Shown in pieces: positions 46,332 to 57,784 of a stretch of DNA of 64,000 nt (its first letter is position 1; the number at the start of each line of letters is the position of its first letter). Origin of the DNA: Cladosporium sp. IMV 00045 (lineage: Eukaryota; Ascomycota; Dothideomycetes; Cladosporiales; Cladosporiaceae); assembly GCA_001931905.2 (NCBI GenBank), contig MSJI02000775.1, forward strand, positions 18,185-82,184, given 5' to 3'. Position numbers and translations under genes: made by a program. The notes under the pieces were generated by a model. It saw only the letters and a program-made list of their open reading frames with translations. It was not told the origin of the DNA and made no database searches.

Positions 46332-48176
46332 ATGCTCCGGCTCAAGTCTACCTCGCTGTGCCCTTTCTGCGAGGTTCAGGCCTTCTCCAAGGCGCTGATC
46401 GCGCCATGGCAACAGGCGCGTGGCGTGGCGAGCTTCCAGAAACGCCAACCAGCTCGCATGGATCTATCGTCTCGAGTGTCGCAAGGACCCAAGAAGGCCA
46501 CGCCTGATGGCAAACCCATCAAGAAGAGTCGCAACAGCCCTTTCAACAGCATGAATACCACAAAAGTTCCCAGAGAGCTCCAACAAAAAGCTGCACAACA
46601 CGTGGCGGCGGCTGAAGAGAAGCGGGTGGCGCGGCATGTAAAAGGAGGCAGGGGGAGAGAGACGAAGACGAAAGAGCCCATGAAGGCGCTGAAGATGCAG
46701 AGGGCTTTGGCGAATGTGTCGTATGAGAAGCGCAGTAAGGTAAAGCTTGAGCTTGCGCAGAGGGATAGATTTGAGGAATTCGATCTGTTGTCGCAGATCA
46801 AGGAGGCAGTCCCTGTACAAGCACTGAAAGACTTGAGCGATATTGCACCGACGCCGATTCAGCGACTTGCCATTCCGGCTTTGCTTGGTACGGAGGATGG
46901 GAAGAGACGGAGAGGGAATGGACCTCCATCAAAGAAGGAGATGCAGCAGTTCTTGCTTGCTGCTGAGACAGGCTCGGGAAAGACGCTGGCATACACACTC
47001 CCAATTATCGATGCGCTCAAGCGAGCGGAGTTGTTCGAAGCAGAGCAAGAGGCCGAAGCGGCCAAGAACGCAGAAAACAGCAAGATCGCTCCTGGTCAAG
47101 GCTACGAGCTCCCTTCGCCAGATGTCGATGAACCACACCACACCACTGGCCGCCCACGCGCGATCATCCTTGTGCCAACCGCCGAGCTGGTCTCCCAAGT
47201 TGGCGCACTTCTCAAATCACTCTCACACACTGTCAAGTTCCGCGCGGCCATGATCAGCGCGAACTACACCAGCACAGTCATCCGCAACCGCCTCTTTTCC
47301 CCTCAAGGCATCGACGTCGTAATTAGCACTCCCCATCTTCTCAACAGCATCACGGAGTCCGACCCCAACGTTCTCTCGCGCGTTTCTCATCTCGTGATCG
47401 ATGAGGCAGATTCCCTGCTCGACCGATCATTCTCCCCTCTCACATCCTCAATCATCGACCGCGCCACCCCATCTCTGCAACAGCTCGTCCTCTGCTCTGC
47501 CACCATCCCCCGTTCGCTCGACACCTACCTCCACAAGCGCTACCCAGCAATCCGCCGCCTCACCACGCCCAACCTCCACGCTATCCCCCGCCGCGTCCAG
47601 CTCAGCGTCGTCGACATCGACAAGATCCCCTACCAAGGCAACCGCGACCTCACCTGCGCGCAAGTAATCTGGGACCTGGGCAAAGAAACCGACGAGCACG
47701 CCGCCCCCGGAGCCGAAAAGCGCATCATTGTCTTCGTCAACGAGCGCGAGAAAGCCGACGAACTGGCCACATACCTCCAATCCAAGGGAGTCGACGCCAC
47801 CGCCCTCTCGCGCGACAGCACCGACCGCCTTTCGACCGCCACTCTCGCCGCTTTCACCGGCACCTCCACTGCTGCGCAGATCGAGAAGCAGCAGAAAGAA
47901 GAGGCCAAGAAAAGCGACTCCTCGGCGCGCCGTTTGCGTGGCGTCAAGGTCCTTGTCACGACTGATATCGCCTCTCGCGGAATCGACACCACGTCCGCCA
48001 AGACCGTGATTCTCTACACGGTGCCGCATACTTCGATCGATTTCATTCATCGTCTTGGTCGTGTGGGACGCATGGGTCGTAGAGGACGCGGTATTGTTCT
48101 TGTTGGACGGGGTGATAGGAAGGATGTTGTTAGGGAGGTCAGGGAGGGTATGTTTAAGGGTATGGCTCTGATTTAG
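46332..48176 (+). CDS. MRH4: Mitochondrial DEAD-box ATP-dependent RNA helicase Mrh4
   Basis: 614 residues from ATG 46332, intronless. This start is preferred over the in-frame ATG at 46293 because MLRLKSTSLCPF begins a basic, hydroxylated presequence suited to mitochondrial import. Helicase motifs are in order: Q-like segment IAPTPIQRLAIPALL, Walker A AAETGSGKT near 211-219, PTAELVSQVG, VIDEADSL near 355, SAT near 390, then VFVNEREKADEL, TDIASRGIDT and HRLGRVGRMGRRGRG near 571. Mrh4 acts in late assembly of the large mitochondrial ribosomal subunit. The assignment over other DEAD-box families rests on the presequence, the long basic N-terminal region with SPFNSMN, and overall layout. Confidence 0.9.
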   Translation: MLRLKSTSLCPFCEVQAFSKALIAPWQQARGVASFQKRQPARMDLSSRVSQGPKKATPDGKPIKKSRNSPFNSMNTTKVPRELQQKAAQHVAAAEEKRVARHVKGGRGRETKTKEPMKALKMQRALANVSYEKRSKVKLELAQRDRFEEFDLLSQIKEAVPVQALKDLSDIAPTPIQRLAIPALLGTEDGKRRRGNGPPSKKEMQQFLLAAETGSGKTLAYTLPIIDALKRAELFEAEQEAEAAKNAENSKIAPGQGYELPSPDVDEPHHTTGRPRAIILVPTAELVSQVGALLKSLSHTVKFRAAMISANYTSTVIRNRLFSPQGIDVVISTPHLLNSITESDPNVLSRVSHLVIDEADSLLDRSFSPLTSSIIDRATPSLQQLVLCSATIPRSLDTYLHKRYPAIRRLTTPNLHAIPRRVQLSVVDIDKIPYQGNRDLTCAQVIWDLGKETDEHAAPGAEKRIIVFVNEREKADELATYLQSKGVDATALSRDSTDRLSTATLAAFTGTSTAAQIEKQQKEEAKKSDSSARRLRGVKVLVTTDIASRGIDTTSAKTVILYTVPHTSIDFIHRLGRVGRMGRRGRGIVLVGRGDRKDVVREVREGMFKGMALI

Positions 48177-49077
48177 AGAAATTGAGCTTTTTGATGTTGT
48201 TTTGTATTATATGTAGAAGAGGAACGCTTTCATGAGGAGAGGGCGTTGTAAGATATAGATTTTTGCTTGTCTCGTGGATTGGGTCGTGTACAATTATGTG
48301 GGAATCACAAGTTGAAGACAGAAAATCGAGCATTTTAAATATCATTTCTGTACAATCTATCATCCAACCTATCAAAAATACTTCCTCGCATTTCCCTCAC
48401 AATATTCACAAACCACAGTCATCAATTACCCAAACCTACAAGCACAAGTCCCCTACCCACCAGCCAGCGGCCTCCGGAGCCGGGCCTCAGCGCCGTCACA
48501 TCTCCTCGCATGTCAAGCTTCATCAACCATCGGTCGATCGCACAACGCTAGGCTGTTTCGTCCGCCGCGTTCTCGACCCTTCGACCCTTTAACACCCGCC
48601 GCCCTAACTCAGGACACTCAGCGGAAAATTGTGAGATCGACTCAAACTCCTCGCCAGCTCTTTCTTGAGGACGACGATATCTGCTTGCTGACTGACTGCT
48701 TCGTTTGAGGATTGTTTTGGACTGAGATTTGGGCCTGAGGACTTGACTGGACACATAAGAAATTTGGCATTGCGAGGACGCTACGATTGGTATCCGGTTG
48801 AGGGATTTGTTGCGTTTTGAGAACTCTGCGACGGGCTCGGTGTGAGCAAGGTCGTTTGGCACGGATTCGTTTCTCTACCATCAACACATTTCTTCGGATT
48901 CTCTGTTGGAGTTCAAAAATACTGGCACTGCACTGGACGTCCTGATCGCCGAGCTGGTCTTGCATCGGCGAGGAAACCCAGTCGCTGGGTGGATTTACAC
49001 CGCACAGTCACCAATCTCACACTCCTCCACAGAGTCGACCAGGCATCGCAACCTGTCCGCATCTCCCAACGACCAAA
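48177..49077. other. Intergenic region, no gene seen
   Basis: About 0.9 kb between Mrh4 and the small gene at 49078. No supported reading frame; probably the Mrh4 3' UTR and the next promoter. Confidence 0.45.
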
Positions 49078-49626
49078 ATGTCCACATCCACCACTTCATC
49101 TCAAACAACGTCGCCATCCCCCGTCTACGACCAAGCCTCACCGCACCTCCCTCTCCAAACCAAAACCCGATCCAGCACCTCCAACAACCCACCAGCACAA
49201 CAAATCGACCCTCGCCTCCCCCCCTCACCCTCCCCAAGCGAAACCCGCAAAACCCGGCGCTCAACGCCCACAAAATCCACCCGCCGCGCCCTCATAGACA
49301 CCTTAAGCTCCAGCGAACCGTGCGAACTCTTCAGCCGCGGTCTGCACACGTCGCCTTCTATTTCCAGATCTCAGCTCACGGAAGAAGAAGAAGGCGACTC
49401 TTCGAAGCCGGCGAAGAAAGTCACCTTTTCTTCTCCGCCAGAGACGCCGGGCAGTGAGGAGCTTTCGCCCGCCAGACGGCTTTCAACAGCACAGGATGGC
49501 GATGGGCTGCTTCCGCGGCATGTGAGGGGGCCGTCGTCGGAGTTGAGTGAGGCTTTGGTGGTGGGGAGGAATGATGTTACGATTAAACATCGGGATCGCA
49601 TGTTGGTTGTTAGGGAGGCGGATTGA
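49078..49626 (+). CDS. Disordered Ser/Pro-rich hypothetical protein
   Basis: 182 residues, single exon. It is rich in Ser, Thr, Pro and Lys in the first half (KTRSSTSNN, RLPPSPSPSE) and has a more conserved-looking second half: EPCELFSRGLHTSPSIS, KKVTFSSPPETPGSEELSP and a C-terminal segment VVGRNDVTIKHRDRMLVVRE. The KKVTFSSPPETPG stretch resembles a phosphatase-docking or kinase-substrate linear motif (VTF, an RVxF-like sequence), which is suggestive only. No domain is recognised. Confidence is moderate because the frame is long for this GC content and ends in an ordered-looking tail. Confidence 0.5.
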   Translation: MSTSTTSSQTTSPSPVYDQASPHLPLQTKTRSSTSNNPPAQQIDPRLPPSPSPSETRKTRRSTPTKSTRRALIDTLSSSEPCELFSRGLHTSPSISRSQLTEEEEGDSSKPAKKVTFSSPPETPGSEELSPARRLSTAQDGDGLLPRHVRGPSSELSEALVVGRNDVTIKHRDRMLVVREAD

Positions 49627-50207
49627 GGGGGTTTTTCGTTTGGGTTAGGGTTTGGTTTGGAATGGATTTTTTGGTCTGGTTTGGTATGGGTGGTTTGGGC
49701 ATGGCATGGCGAGGTGGCATTGGCATATACGACTTACGAATTTACATATCAGCATGCATGTTCCACCAGGTGGGAACCTTGTCTCACGGACCCATCGAAT
49801 GAACGTGAGGGATACAGCACGAGAGCCTCGATTTCTACTTGAACCATGGAGAGTCGTCAGGCCTGGTCGCATGGTGATGTATCGACGCGGCCTTACCTTT
49901 GTCCATCTGGATCTTTTAATCGATCAGCGACGAATTTCATGGAGTCAGCAAGCAGCGTGGTTTAGTCCACAGTTCGTCTGTACAAGCGACGCGGGTTTCG
50001 AGAGCAGCACAGCAACCGGCTGCCCTGAGTTCGATTAAAAAAAGGATCTGTAGTTGCGCTCGCCAGCGGTACATTTGTGCCCAGAGTCATTGGGAAAATT
50101 TGTAGTCGAGCAGATTGGTCAAGAATCGAACATGATCATTTACTCATTTACAAAAATACTTGAAAATCATTATCAAACATCCCCCAAAACTTTCAAGAAC
50201 TCTCCAA

Positions 50208-51314
50208 TCAGTGCGAGCCAGGTGAAGGGTAGCTCATAGCGAAGACGTCCTTGATCTTCTCATTATCATAGCCCTCATTGATAGCGAGCTGCAACAGAAT
50301 CCTCGCCTTCTGCGGATTGTAAAAGCCGCCGGCAATGACGAAATTTTGGCTTCCCGGAGGCACGAAACCATCCGCGCTGCGGTGGCTGGCCACGAATGGA
50401 ATGCCGGTAGCGTTGTAGACGGACGAGGCAGCCTCCTCGGCGTCGGTGGAGATACCGCCGGATCCAAGACCGGCCCAGACGATTCCCTCCGCGCCGGCGA
50501 TAACGGCGGATTCGAACATCTGCGGGTCCATGTCCTGGTATGCGTAGATGACGTCGACCTGGGGCAGGTCGGTGGCGTTGCCCAGTATGAAGTGAGTCTT
50601 GCCCATGGGCTGCGCGGGGCTGAAGTAGAAGTAGGGGACCTGGTTGATGAGGGTGCCGAGCTGGCCCATCTCGGTGCTGGAGAAGGTGTCCAGCGTGTTG
50701 GCGTTGTTCTTGGTCGTGTAGAAGGCGCTGCCGATGCGGTCGTTGAGCACGATCATGGCACCGCGGTCGCGGGCGTTGGGCGAGGAGGCGAGCGTGACGG
50801 CCTGGAGCAGGTTGAGAGGACCGTCGGCGCTCAAGGCCGTGGCGGGACGCATGGCGCCGGCGCATACGACGGGCTTGGAAGAGTTGACGACAAGGTCGAG
50901 GAAGAAGCAGGTCTCTTCGAGAGTGTCGGTGCCGTGAGTGATGACAACGCCGTCGGTCTCGGACTTGGCGAGCTCGGTGTTGACCTGGGATGCGAGATCG
51001 AGCAGAATCGATGCATTGACGGAACCGCTGTCAACGTTGGAGACCTGGTAACCATTGATGTTGGAGATGTTCAGGATCTCTGGCACCGCATCAATGAGAG
51101 CCTCAACGCCAAGGCCGACGGAGTAGCCAATGGTCTGAGTGTTGGAACCGCCCTGGCTGGCGATTGTACCACCAGTAGCGAAGATGGTGACATTGGGAAG
51201 GCTGGCATTGACGGGCGAGGACACATCCGAACGGATCATGTGAGGAAAGGAAGAAGCCAGAGGTGCCACCGCAAGAGCGGCCATGGACGAGAGGATCGTG
51301 CGAGGCGATGTCAT
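50208..51314 (-). CDS. Secreted type II L-asparaginase
   Basis: 368 residues from ATG 51314, which opens a signal peptide (MTSPRTILSSMAALAVAPLA, cleavage likely near residue 22). The frame is open to 51455, but the upstream extension lacks any targeting feature. Both active-site signatures are present: ATGGTIAS with the nucleophile threonine at 50, and ITHGTDTLEET with Thr129/Asp130. VCAGAMRPATALSADGP and the C-terminal GGISTDAEEA segments complete the fold. It hydrolyses asparagine to aspartate and ammonia outside the plasma membrane, a nitrogen-scavenging role. Several NxS/T sites fit secretion. Confidence 0.94.
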   Translation of the reverse strand: MTSPRTILSSMAALAVAPLASSFPHMIRSDVSSPVNASLPNVTIFATGGTIASQGGSNTQTIGYSVGLGVEALIDAVPEILNISNINGYQVSNVDSGSVNASILLDLASQVNTELAKSETDGVVITHGTDTLEETCFFLDLVVNSSKPVVCAGAMRPATALSADGPLNLLQAVTLASSPNARDRGAMIVLNDRIGSAFYTTKNNANTLDTFSSTEMGQLGTLINQVPYFYFSPAQPMGKTHFILGNATDLPQVDVIYAYQDMDPQMFESAVIAGAEGIVWAGLGSGGISTDAEEAASSVYNATGIPFVASHRSADGFVPPGSQNFVIAGGFYNPQKARILLQLAINEGYDNEKIKDVFAMSYPSPGSH

Positions 51315-52444
51315 GATGTGAGAAGGAAGCGATAGCGATGCTTGATCTTCCTTCCGACATCCTTCACAGCAAGCCTTTATATACCATTGAGAGTGGTTGT
51401 GATCCGTGCAAGTCTTGGGTATCGAACGACGAACGACGTGGTCCCGATCCACCACGATGGAGAGAATCTGATAGCGTTACGTACATGCCGTTATCTGCCC
51501 AGCATGATGGTTTGGTGCATGAGTTGCGATTGTCGAGGGCCAAGGCGATAAAGTCGGTTTACTTTGCTACCGCTTGGGGCTGTTGGCCAAGCATTATGTA
51601 AAAGTCTGATCGTTAGATGCAGGCGCAGCAATGCTTGTCGACTTTGGCATGACGATCTCTCTGCCAATGCACAGCTGGAGCGATAGTCGTTCTCGTCCTT
51701 CCGTGGTCGTTGTCCCGATTCTACGCGAGGTTTTTAGTCAAAGTTGTCGGTGATGTGCAAACAAAAGTACCGCAAGACGTTTGAGTTAGCAATTGATGCC
51801 AGAGGACCGTGCCAATCTGCTTCACCGAGCGAAGTCGGAACAAGCTTGAGGGATTCGGTTGCCGATCTGCGCCGATTGGCGACATGTGGGCCCTCATGCA
51901 GTACCTCCAGATTCCTCACGACTTGACTACCTCTACCGCTCCTCAGCTCTCATTCTTGTGTACCATGAGATACACCGTTGCTGGGCAGTGTATTGATTGG
52001 TGCCATACAGTCATTGTTGTTGAGCGGGTGCCCCCGATTTCTAGGAGTATGAGGTAAGTGCTCGATATGGATCTCAGCTCTCGTTCGAGTGCCGCCAATT
52101 GGCAGCTTGTCATGCCTGAATACACGTGAACAGCCTGCGAACATGGCTTGTGGGATTGCTGACGATGTGAAATTGTGCATGATGCCAGCCGCACATACCC
52201 AAGCGAGGTGAGCCACTTACCGCATGCGCGAATCACGCCCGCCGTGACATCGTTACGCGGACTGTTGCCAGCTGGCACTGGTAGCCTTCGCAATCTGCAT
52301 ATATCTCAACCAATCTACCGGCATGGCTTGAAGTCTCTACACTCAGGTAAGGGCATCTTGCCGATGAGGACACCTTGATTGCGCACCGGAAACATCATAC
52401 GGAAGCCTTGTTCGCCAAAGCCACACTCACCCAAGCCTCACAAC
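51315..52444. other. Intergenic region, no gene seen
   Basis: About 1.1 kb between the divergent asparaginase and CorA-like genes; both promoters must lie here. Open frames are short and show no coding character. Confidence 0.45.
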
Positions 52445-54857
52445 ATGTCCGACGTGGACGCTCTGACTGCAGCTGAAACAATTGCGTCCGCCGTCGCACT
52501 ATGCATCAAGGCTTTGGGGATCTTGCGTGTCTCTGAGCACTCCACTAGAGATCCCACAAAGGAACGCCAGATATCTTCTAGGCTTGAGTTGATTTCCACT
52601 ATGCTTTCGAGCCTGGGCGACTTTATCAGCATTTACAAGCCCAATACGACTTCAAAAGATGTCGTTCTCACGATATTGAAGCGGTCGCATGGCAACCTTC
52701 AAGTCGTCGCTCAGACTGTCGAACGGATATGGCAACCTCGTCCAGAACAGAAGGCTCGCTTCTTCTGGCTCCTGCCCGAAATGGAGAACCTATCATCCCT
52801 CTTAGAAAAGACACAGCTTGATCTTTCATTGATGGCCTCACTCCTCAGTCACATGACAAATCAACAGAGCCTCGAACTTCTCCAGACCCTTGAACCTGAG
52901 TTGCAGGCATTTTTCGGCACATCTGAGGAACAACAGCTCCGAGCCAAAAGCCGGGCAACAATTGAAGCGGGCCTTAGAAGAGCAACCTCTACAAATTCCC
53001 TACTTTCACCAGACACTCCAAAAATATGGACCAAAGAAGTGCTGCAACGTATCTTGTCCGAAACGCTGCCCGCTCAGGTCAAAGTTATTACAAATTCCTT
53101 GCAGGTAAGATCCAAGCCACGAGTATTGTTTCTAGATCATGGAACTGGGACCGATATCTCTGACAAAGAATACCCTGATGCAAGCCACAGGCAATGATCT
53201 ACATATTGGGAGGTCTTACAAGGCGGAGGAGCTCATTCCCTGGGTTTCCACGAAGGTGAAGCTCACTACTAGACGCTTTCCTGCTGTATTGACTGTTACA
53301 GAATTCCAAACCCCTTCATGACCGAGATGACAGAAGCTTCCAAACGAAGTTAATGTAAGTGGATTGTGCGAGCCAATTATTGCCTCAACACTGACCGATC
53401 AGTTTTGTGGATTCTGGTGACGACAACGGGCAAAGCGACTTGACTGTACCTTTTGCTGAAGATACATATTTGCAGCTAGCAGAGCGTCTCAGTATACCTT
53501 CAGGTATGGCGGCTGCACTTGAACAGCCTATGCCAAGGGTCGAGACTTGGACATCTACGCATGAGACTTTATCCGAGGGTAAGTAGGTTTTTGGATCAGA
53601 TTTGCTGTCTCCGTTAATTGCTGTCAGGCATCATTATTCGGGCTCCAGTGTCAAATCGGAAAACAACGGAGAACTGGGCAATGAGCCTGGGCTGGAACAA
53701 ACAACATTCGACTGCGAGTGGCCTGGTCGTGAGCTTCGTGGAATCTGACTACGCTTTCTTGCAACGCCATCAAGCCCGATTCGACAGCATGCACCATCCT
53801 CTGCAAATCCATCTCATCTTAATAGAGGCCATCATTGCGCGCGATGGTACTGAACTCCGCAAGTGGGGCGAGTCATTGGTCATGGTCGAAACTAAGATGA
53901 CGTTGAGTGATTTGGGATCGGACAATATCCTAAGCAAGATCGACTTTGATGATCTGATCAGAAGGCTTACATCGGCAATGTCGAAGCTAGCATTTCTAGA
54001 AATGCGCATCCAGCGGCTTAGCTTCCATGATGCATCGCATACGCCAGTGCGCACGAAAAGCGAACGAGGCCAACCCGAAAGACACCCAGGACGTCCATAC
54101 TCCGCTTGAGGAGAACATTACAATGCTGTGCGAACATGCAGATTCGCTTGCAAGCGTCGTGGCCTATCAGAAGCAGCACTCTCAACTTTTGGCTGATTTG
54201 GTAGGTTGGATGTAGATAGCGTGTACATCGGTACATTTGCTGAGGCAGTACATAGGTGTACACGATGCTTCAACAGCGCGACAACAAACTAAGCCACGGG
54301 CTGGCGGAGAGCTCGAATGCTCTGGCGGATCGAGCCAAAGCTGACAGCACTGCAATGAAGGCCCTTGGGATTGTGAGTGCCATATTCCTACCGGGCACTT
54401 TCATGTCGGTAAGTCCAACACCTTGAGAGTGCATCATCTTCTGGATCTGAACACTCATCGATAGGCACTCTTCTCAATGGGCATGTTTGACTGGCACACC
54501 GCACCTGGCAACAGAGTCGTCAGTGATCGGTTTTGGATATACTGGGCTTTCACGACCCCAATCACTGTCCTGCTACTCGTTTGCTTCTTCAGTTTTGTAT
54601 GGGTTCGAAACAAAACGAAAGAAGAAGGGATTGGGCTGAAGTACGGCGCTGATCGACGGTTCGGTGACGGCCAAGGCCTCGAAACGCCGTTTCAGTCACT
54701 CAAGAGACGACACACTTTGAGGCAATCAGAGAAAGCAGCGCACGCGATCAGTGAGGAAAGCAGACCACGGATAAGGCGCTTTTGGAGAACATCGAGGCAG
54801 AATGGAGAGGCAGAATCTCACGGTCCAGATGGACGAGAAGGCGTTGGCGTTTTATGA
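52445..54857 (+). CDS. CorA-like membrane protein with helical N-terminal domain
   Basis: Eight exons reconstructed by frame and splice signals: 52445-53104, 53169-53255, 53302-53354, 53403-53578, 53628-54046, 54090-54200, 54256-54408 and 54465-54857; introns of 43-64 nt; 683 residues. The N-terminal ~220 residues are helical (AETIASAVALCIKALGIL, then LISTMLSSLGDFISIYKP), in the style of the fungal PigL-N/Helo-like domains found on STAND and CorA-like proteins. The C-terminal part is CorA-like: VYTMLQQRDNKL, IVSAIFLPGTFMSALFSMGM at the first membrane helix (near residue 545), then FWIYWAFTTPITVLLLVCFF as the second. The GMN ion-selectivity motif of true CorA channels is absent (SMGMFDW instead), so magnesium transport is doubtful. 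Function unknown; possibly a signalling or incompatibility-type membrane protein. Confidence 0.8.
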
Positions 54858-54988
54858 GCGAAACTCTCATTGGCTTTGTCAGGTGTTCCTCGGAGTATTG
54901 AAAGGACGGATCATTTTACATTCTACTTTCTGATCTATTGCTGATGACCTGCCTGATAATGCACCTTACTCCTCACATACTTGATGTA

Positions 54989-56877
54989 CTACACAGCAGG
55001 ATTCGCTGCAATCGCCTGGCCCGCAGGACCCGGAACACCCTGCGACTTTCTGACCGAGCTCCACCTTGGTCCAGACCCACTCGAGTTCTTCCTCTGCGCC
55101 TTCGAACTTGCGGTGCTGTTGCGACGATTCTCCGCCTCCTCTTCGTCATACGTGCTCTCGGACATAAATGGCGACCGGGCACGAATGTCTGGACCTTTCA
55201 GCAAGAGGATGACAGGGACGACACTCAGTGCCAGACCAATGAATCCGAGCAGACTGGAAGCCCATTGGAATCCAAGATTGGTGTAAAGCGCTTGCGAAGC
55301 GAGCGGCAAGAATGCACCGAAAGTATTGCGGCCCAGCGATGCTGCGGAGAGGGCGGAAGCTGCGTATTTCTCGTAGGCATCGGCGAGGTAGTTGACGACG
55401 GCCATGTAGATCTCGTAGATGCCCAAGCCCACGCATCCAATGCCGAGGGTTGGTACAATCCAGTGGACGTGGGGATATGAAGACCATCCGTACCAGAACA
55501 AACCAGCAGTGAAAATGAGGGATCCGGGGACTGCGAAGTACAAGCGAGCCTCTGGTACTGGCTTTCCAGGTCTTTCTTTATTGTTTCGGGACGAACGCAA
55601 GTACAGAATGTCTTGTACCGGGTTGATAATCGTTCCAACGACAGCACCAGCAGACAGAGCGAGTTGGACTAGGTTTGTTTGGAACGTGCCGAAACCATAC
55701 AGCGATGTGAAGACCTGAGTAACACTGCTCTGGAACAAGAACAGGATGCCCCAGGCGAAGCTGACCCACAGAGTGAACGAGATGACAACGAACTCCGTGA
55801 CCAGCATCTTCGTCGGTCGCTTGAAAGAAATCTTAAGCATCTCTATGACATTGGCCTTGTTGAGTTCTGACTTGGCATAAGCATTTCGGCCTTGCTTGCG
55901 AAGCTGCTTCGCCTTGCGGGCGAGGATGACATCGCCTCGAGTCTCCTTCAAGATGAACCAGAAGACTGGCAGGAGTGCAGCGTCAGAGATCAACTGCACC
56001 CAATAGATCCAACGCCAGTTGAGGTGCGTCTGCGCAGCACCACCGACAAAGGGACCAAGAGCGATGCCGATGACACTGGTCATTCCGAAGATGGACATAG
56101 GGATGCTGCGGTCCTTCTCTCCTCGCCAGATATCGGTAATTGTGCCGCCTACGATATTGATACTGACTGAACTTGCGCCTCCACCGAAGAAACGAGTGAC
56201 AATCAAGGTTGCGAAGTTGGGCGCGGTAGCTGAGGGGATAAGCCAGATGAGGAAGAGGATGTAGCTCGCAAAGTATCCGGGCATGCGGCCAGTGTTCTCG
56301 GTGAGTGGCACGAAGAGCAGCGGCCAAACAGCAGCTCCCACGTTCCAGGAAGCGGTCGCCCAGTATAGCCATGGAAAGTTGTCCTGGCTAATGCCAAACT
56401 CTGCCTCCATTTGAACATTGCCAGAGCCGTATGCACCAGCGGGAAGACCAGTCAAGATGGAGCTGAGGATGGTCAGCAACCGAACTGTGAACTTCATGGA
56501 GTTCAACTTACATAAAGCATGTCGTGATGGTGATAATCCATTTACGCTTTACTGACCAGTTGAAGCTAGAGAAAGTCAGCATGGCAGCCATCAAATCAGT
56601 ATCGCTCATCTTACGGATTTTCCGGGTCATTGGGACCATCCCATTCTACGATTTCCACATCTTGCTGCTTCTCGAGCCCATCGCTCGTCTTCGATGACTG
56701 TCTTGTATCGGGATCCTGGTCTGCCGCAGATGAATCAGCCGGATGAGCTTCAAATCACTCAAGAGTGGTATGCATACCTCGGTTATTCACCCCGGTGTTG
56801 CCCGTTTCCAAGTCGACATCATCTGCTGGAAGACTCTCCACCTCTTCTCGTCCGGTTTGATGATTATTGGGATTCAT
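54989..56877 (-). CDS. MFS drug/polyamine:proton antiporter (DHA1 type)
   Basis: Four exons: 56877-56778, 56720-56615, 56565-56512 and 56462-54989; 577 residues. The short 5' exons restore the usual start of this family: a hydrophilic acidic leader (MNPNNHQTGREEVESLPADD), then WDGPNDPENPFNWSVKRKW, the DPENPxNWS motif that precedes TM1 in fungal DHA1 exporters. About twelve membrane helices follow. The long loop between TM6 and TM7 is basic. The C-terminal tail is serine-rich and soluble. Expected substrates are polyamines, azoles or natural toxins (Tpo1/Flr1-like); the specific one is not visible. It is convergent with the CorA-like gene, with 131 bp between stop codons. Confidence 0.92.
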
Positions 56878-57784
56878 GTTGGGTGGCAGCTGATGGAGGC
56901 ATACAGTAAGCCGTTCGCAGGATGAAGAAGGATGAAAAGGAAAGGGAATACTGCAACATCAAAAGACGATAATCAGAGCAGCATTCGCGATGAGGTCACG
57001 CACAGAGCTTACAAAGGCACTTGCCTCGCTATGTACTGGTATCAAACTCTTTGCACCGGATCCACGGCTGCTTCTCATTCGGTGTCACTCGCTGAAGGGC
57101 TCAGAGTTTGATATGTTTACGGATATGTGATGTCAGAGCTCAGAGATGAGGTGCCGGCGACGGGCGGATACAAAGATCTATACCACCGTACAAGGACCGA
57201 TTGCAGCAACGAACCCACATTGCTCCAGTCTGGAGAGATGCCGGATGCTGTCAGGTAACTGCCGTGGAGTCACGACTTGATAATACAAACATAAAAACGC
57301 GTTTACTGTGTGGTCTTTCCAAGGTGATAATGATGGTTTCGGAGCCGCGGGCGTGGTATGCTGTCAGAGCATGCTGATCCTATACATGGGGAAGCACAAA
57401 TAAGGTCTGAATCCTGGGATCCCGCGAAACCTTATCGACGTGCCAAATTGACTTCGGCAATGACAACATCAATGTCTCGCCTTGCTATCGAATTTTGATG
57501 CATTTCACAGTGCACACGCACAGGCCATCGTAAAATTGGCAATTGGCAGACTTCTTATTAGTACAGGTCTGGAGACTGTGTTCATGAAGAGTCAAGTACC
57601 TAACTGTTGCTCGTTTCGTCAAAAGTATGATTGTGCGGTAAGAAGTCTCATTATACTAGGGACAAAACTGGAATTGGGAGAGTTGATATTTGCTAATGAT
57701 CGCTTTTTGCTGAAAACATAAATGAGAATGCGTACATGCAACATGCATAAGGAAAATGAACCTGTCCAACAAAGCCCATCGTCA
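56878..57784. other. Intergenic region, no gene seen
   Basis: About 0.9 kb upstream of the MFS gene and downstream of the lipase gene. No coding signal is found on either strand. Confidence 0.45.
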
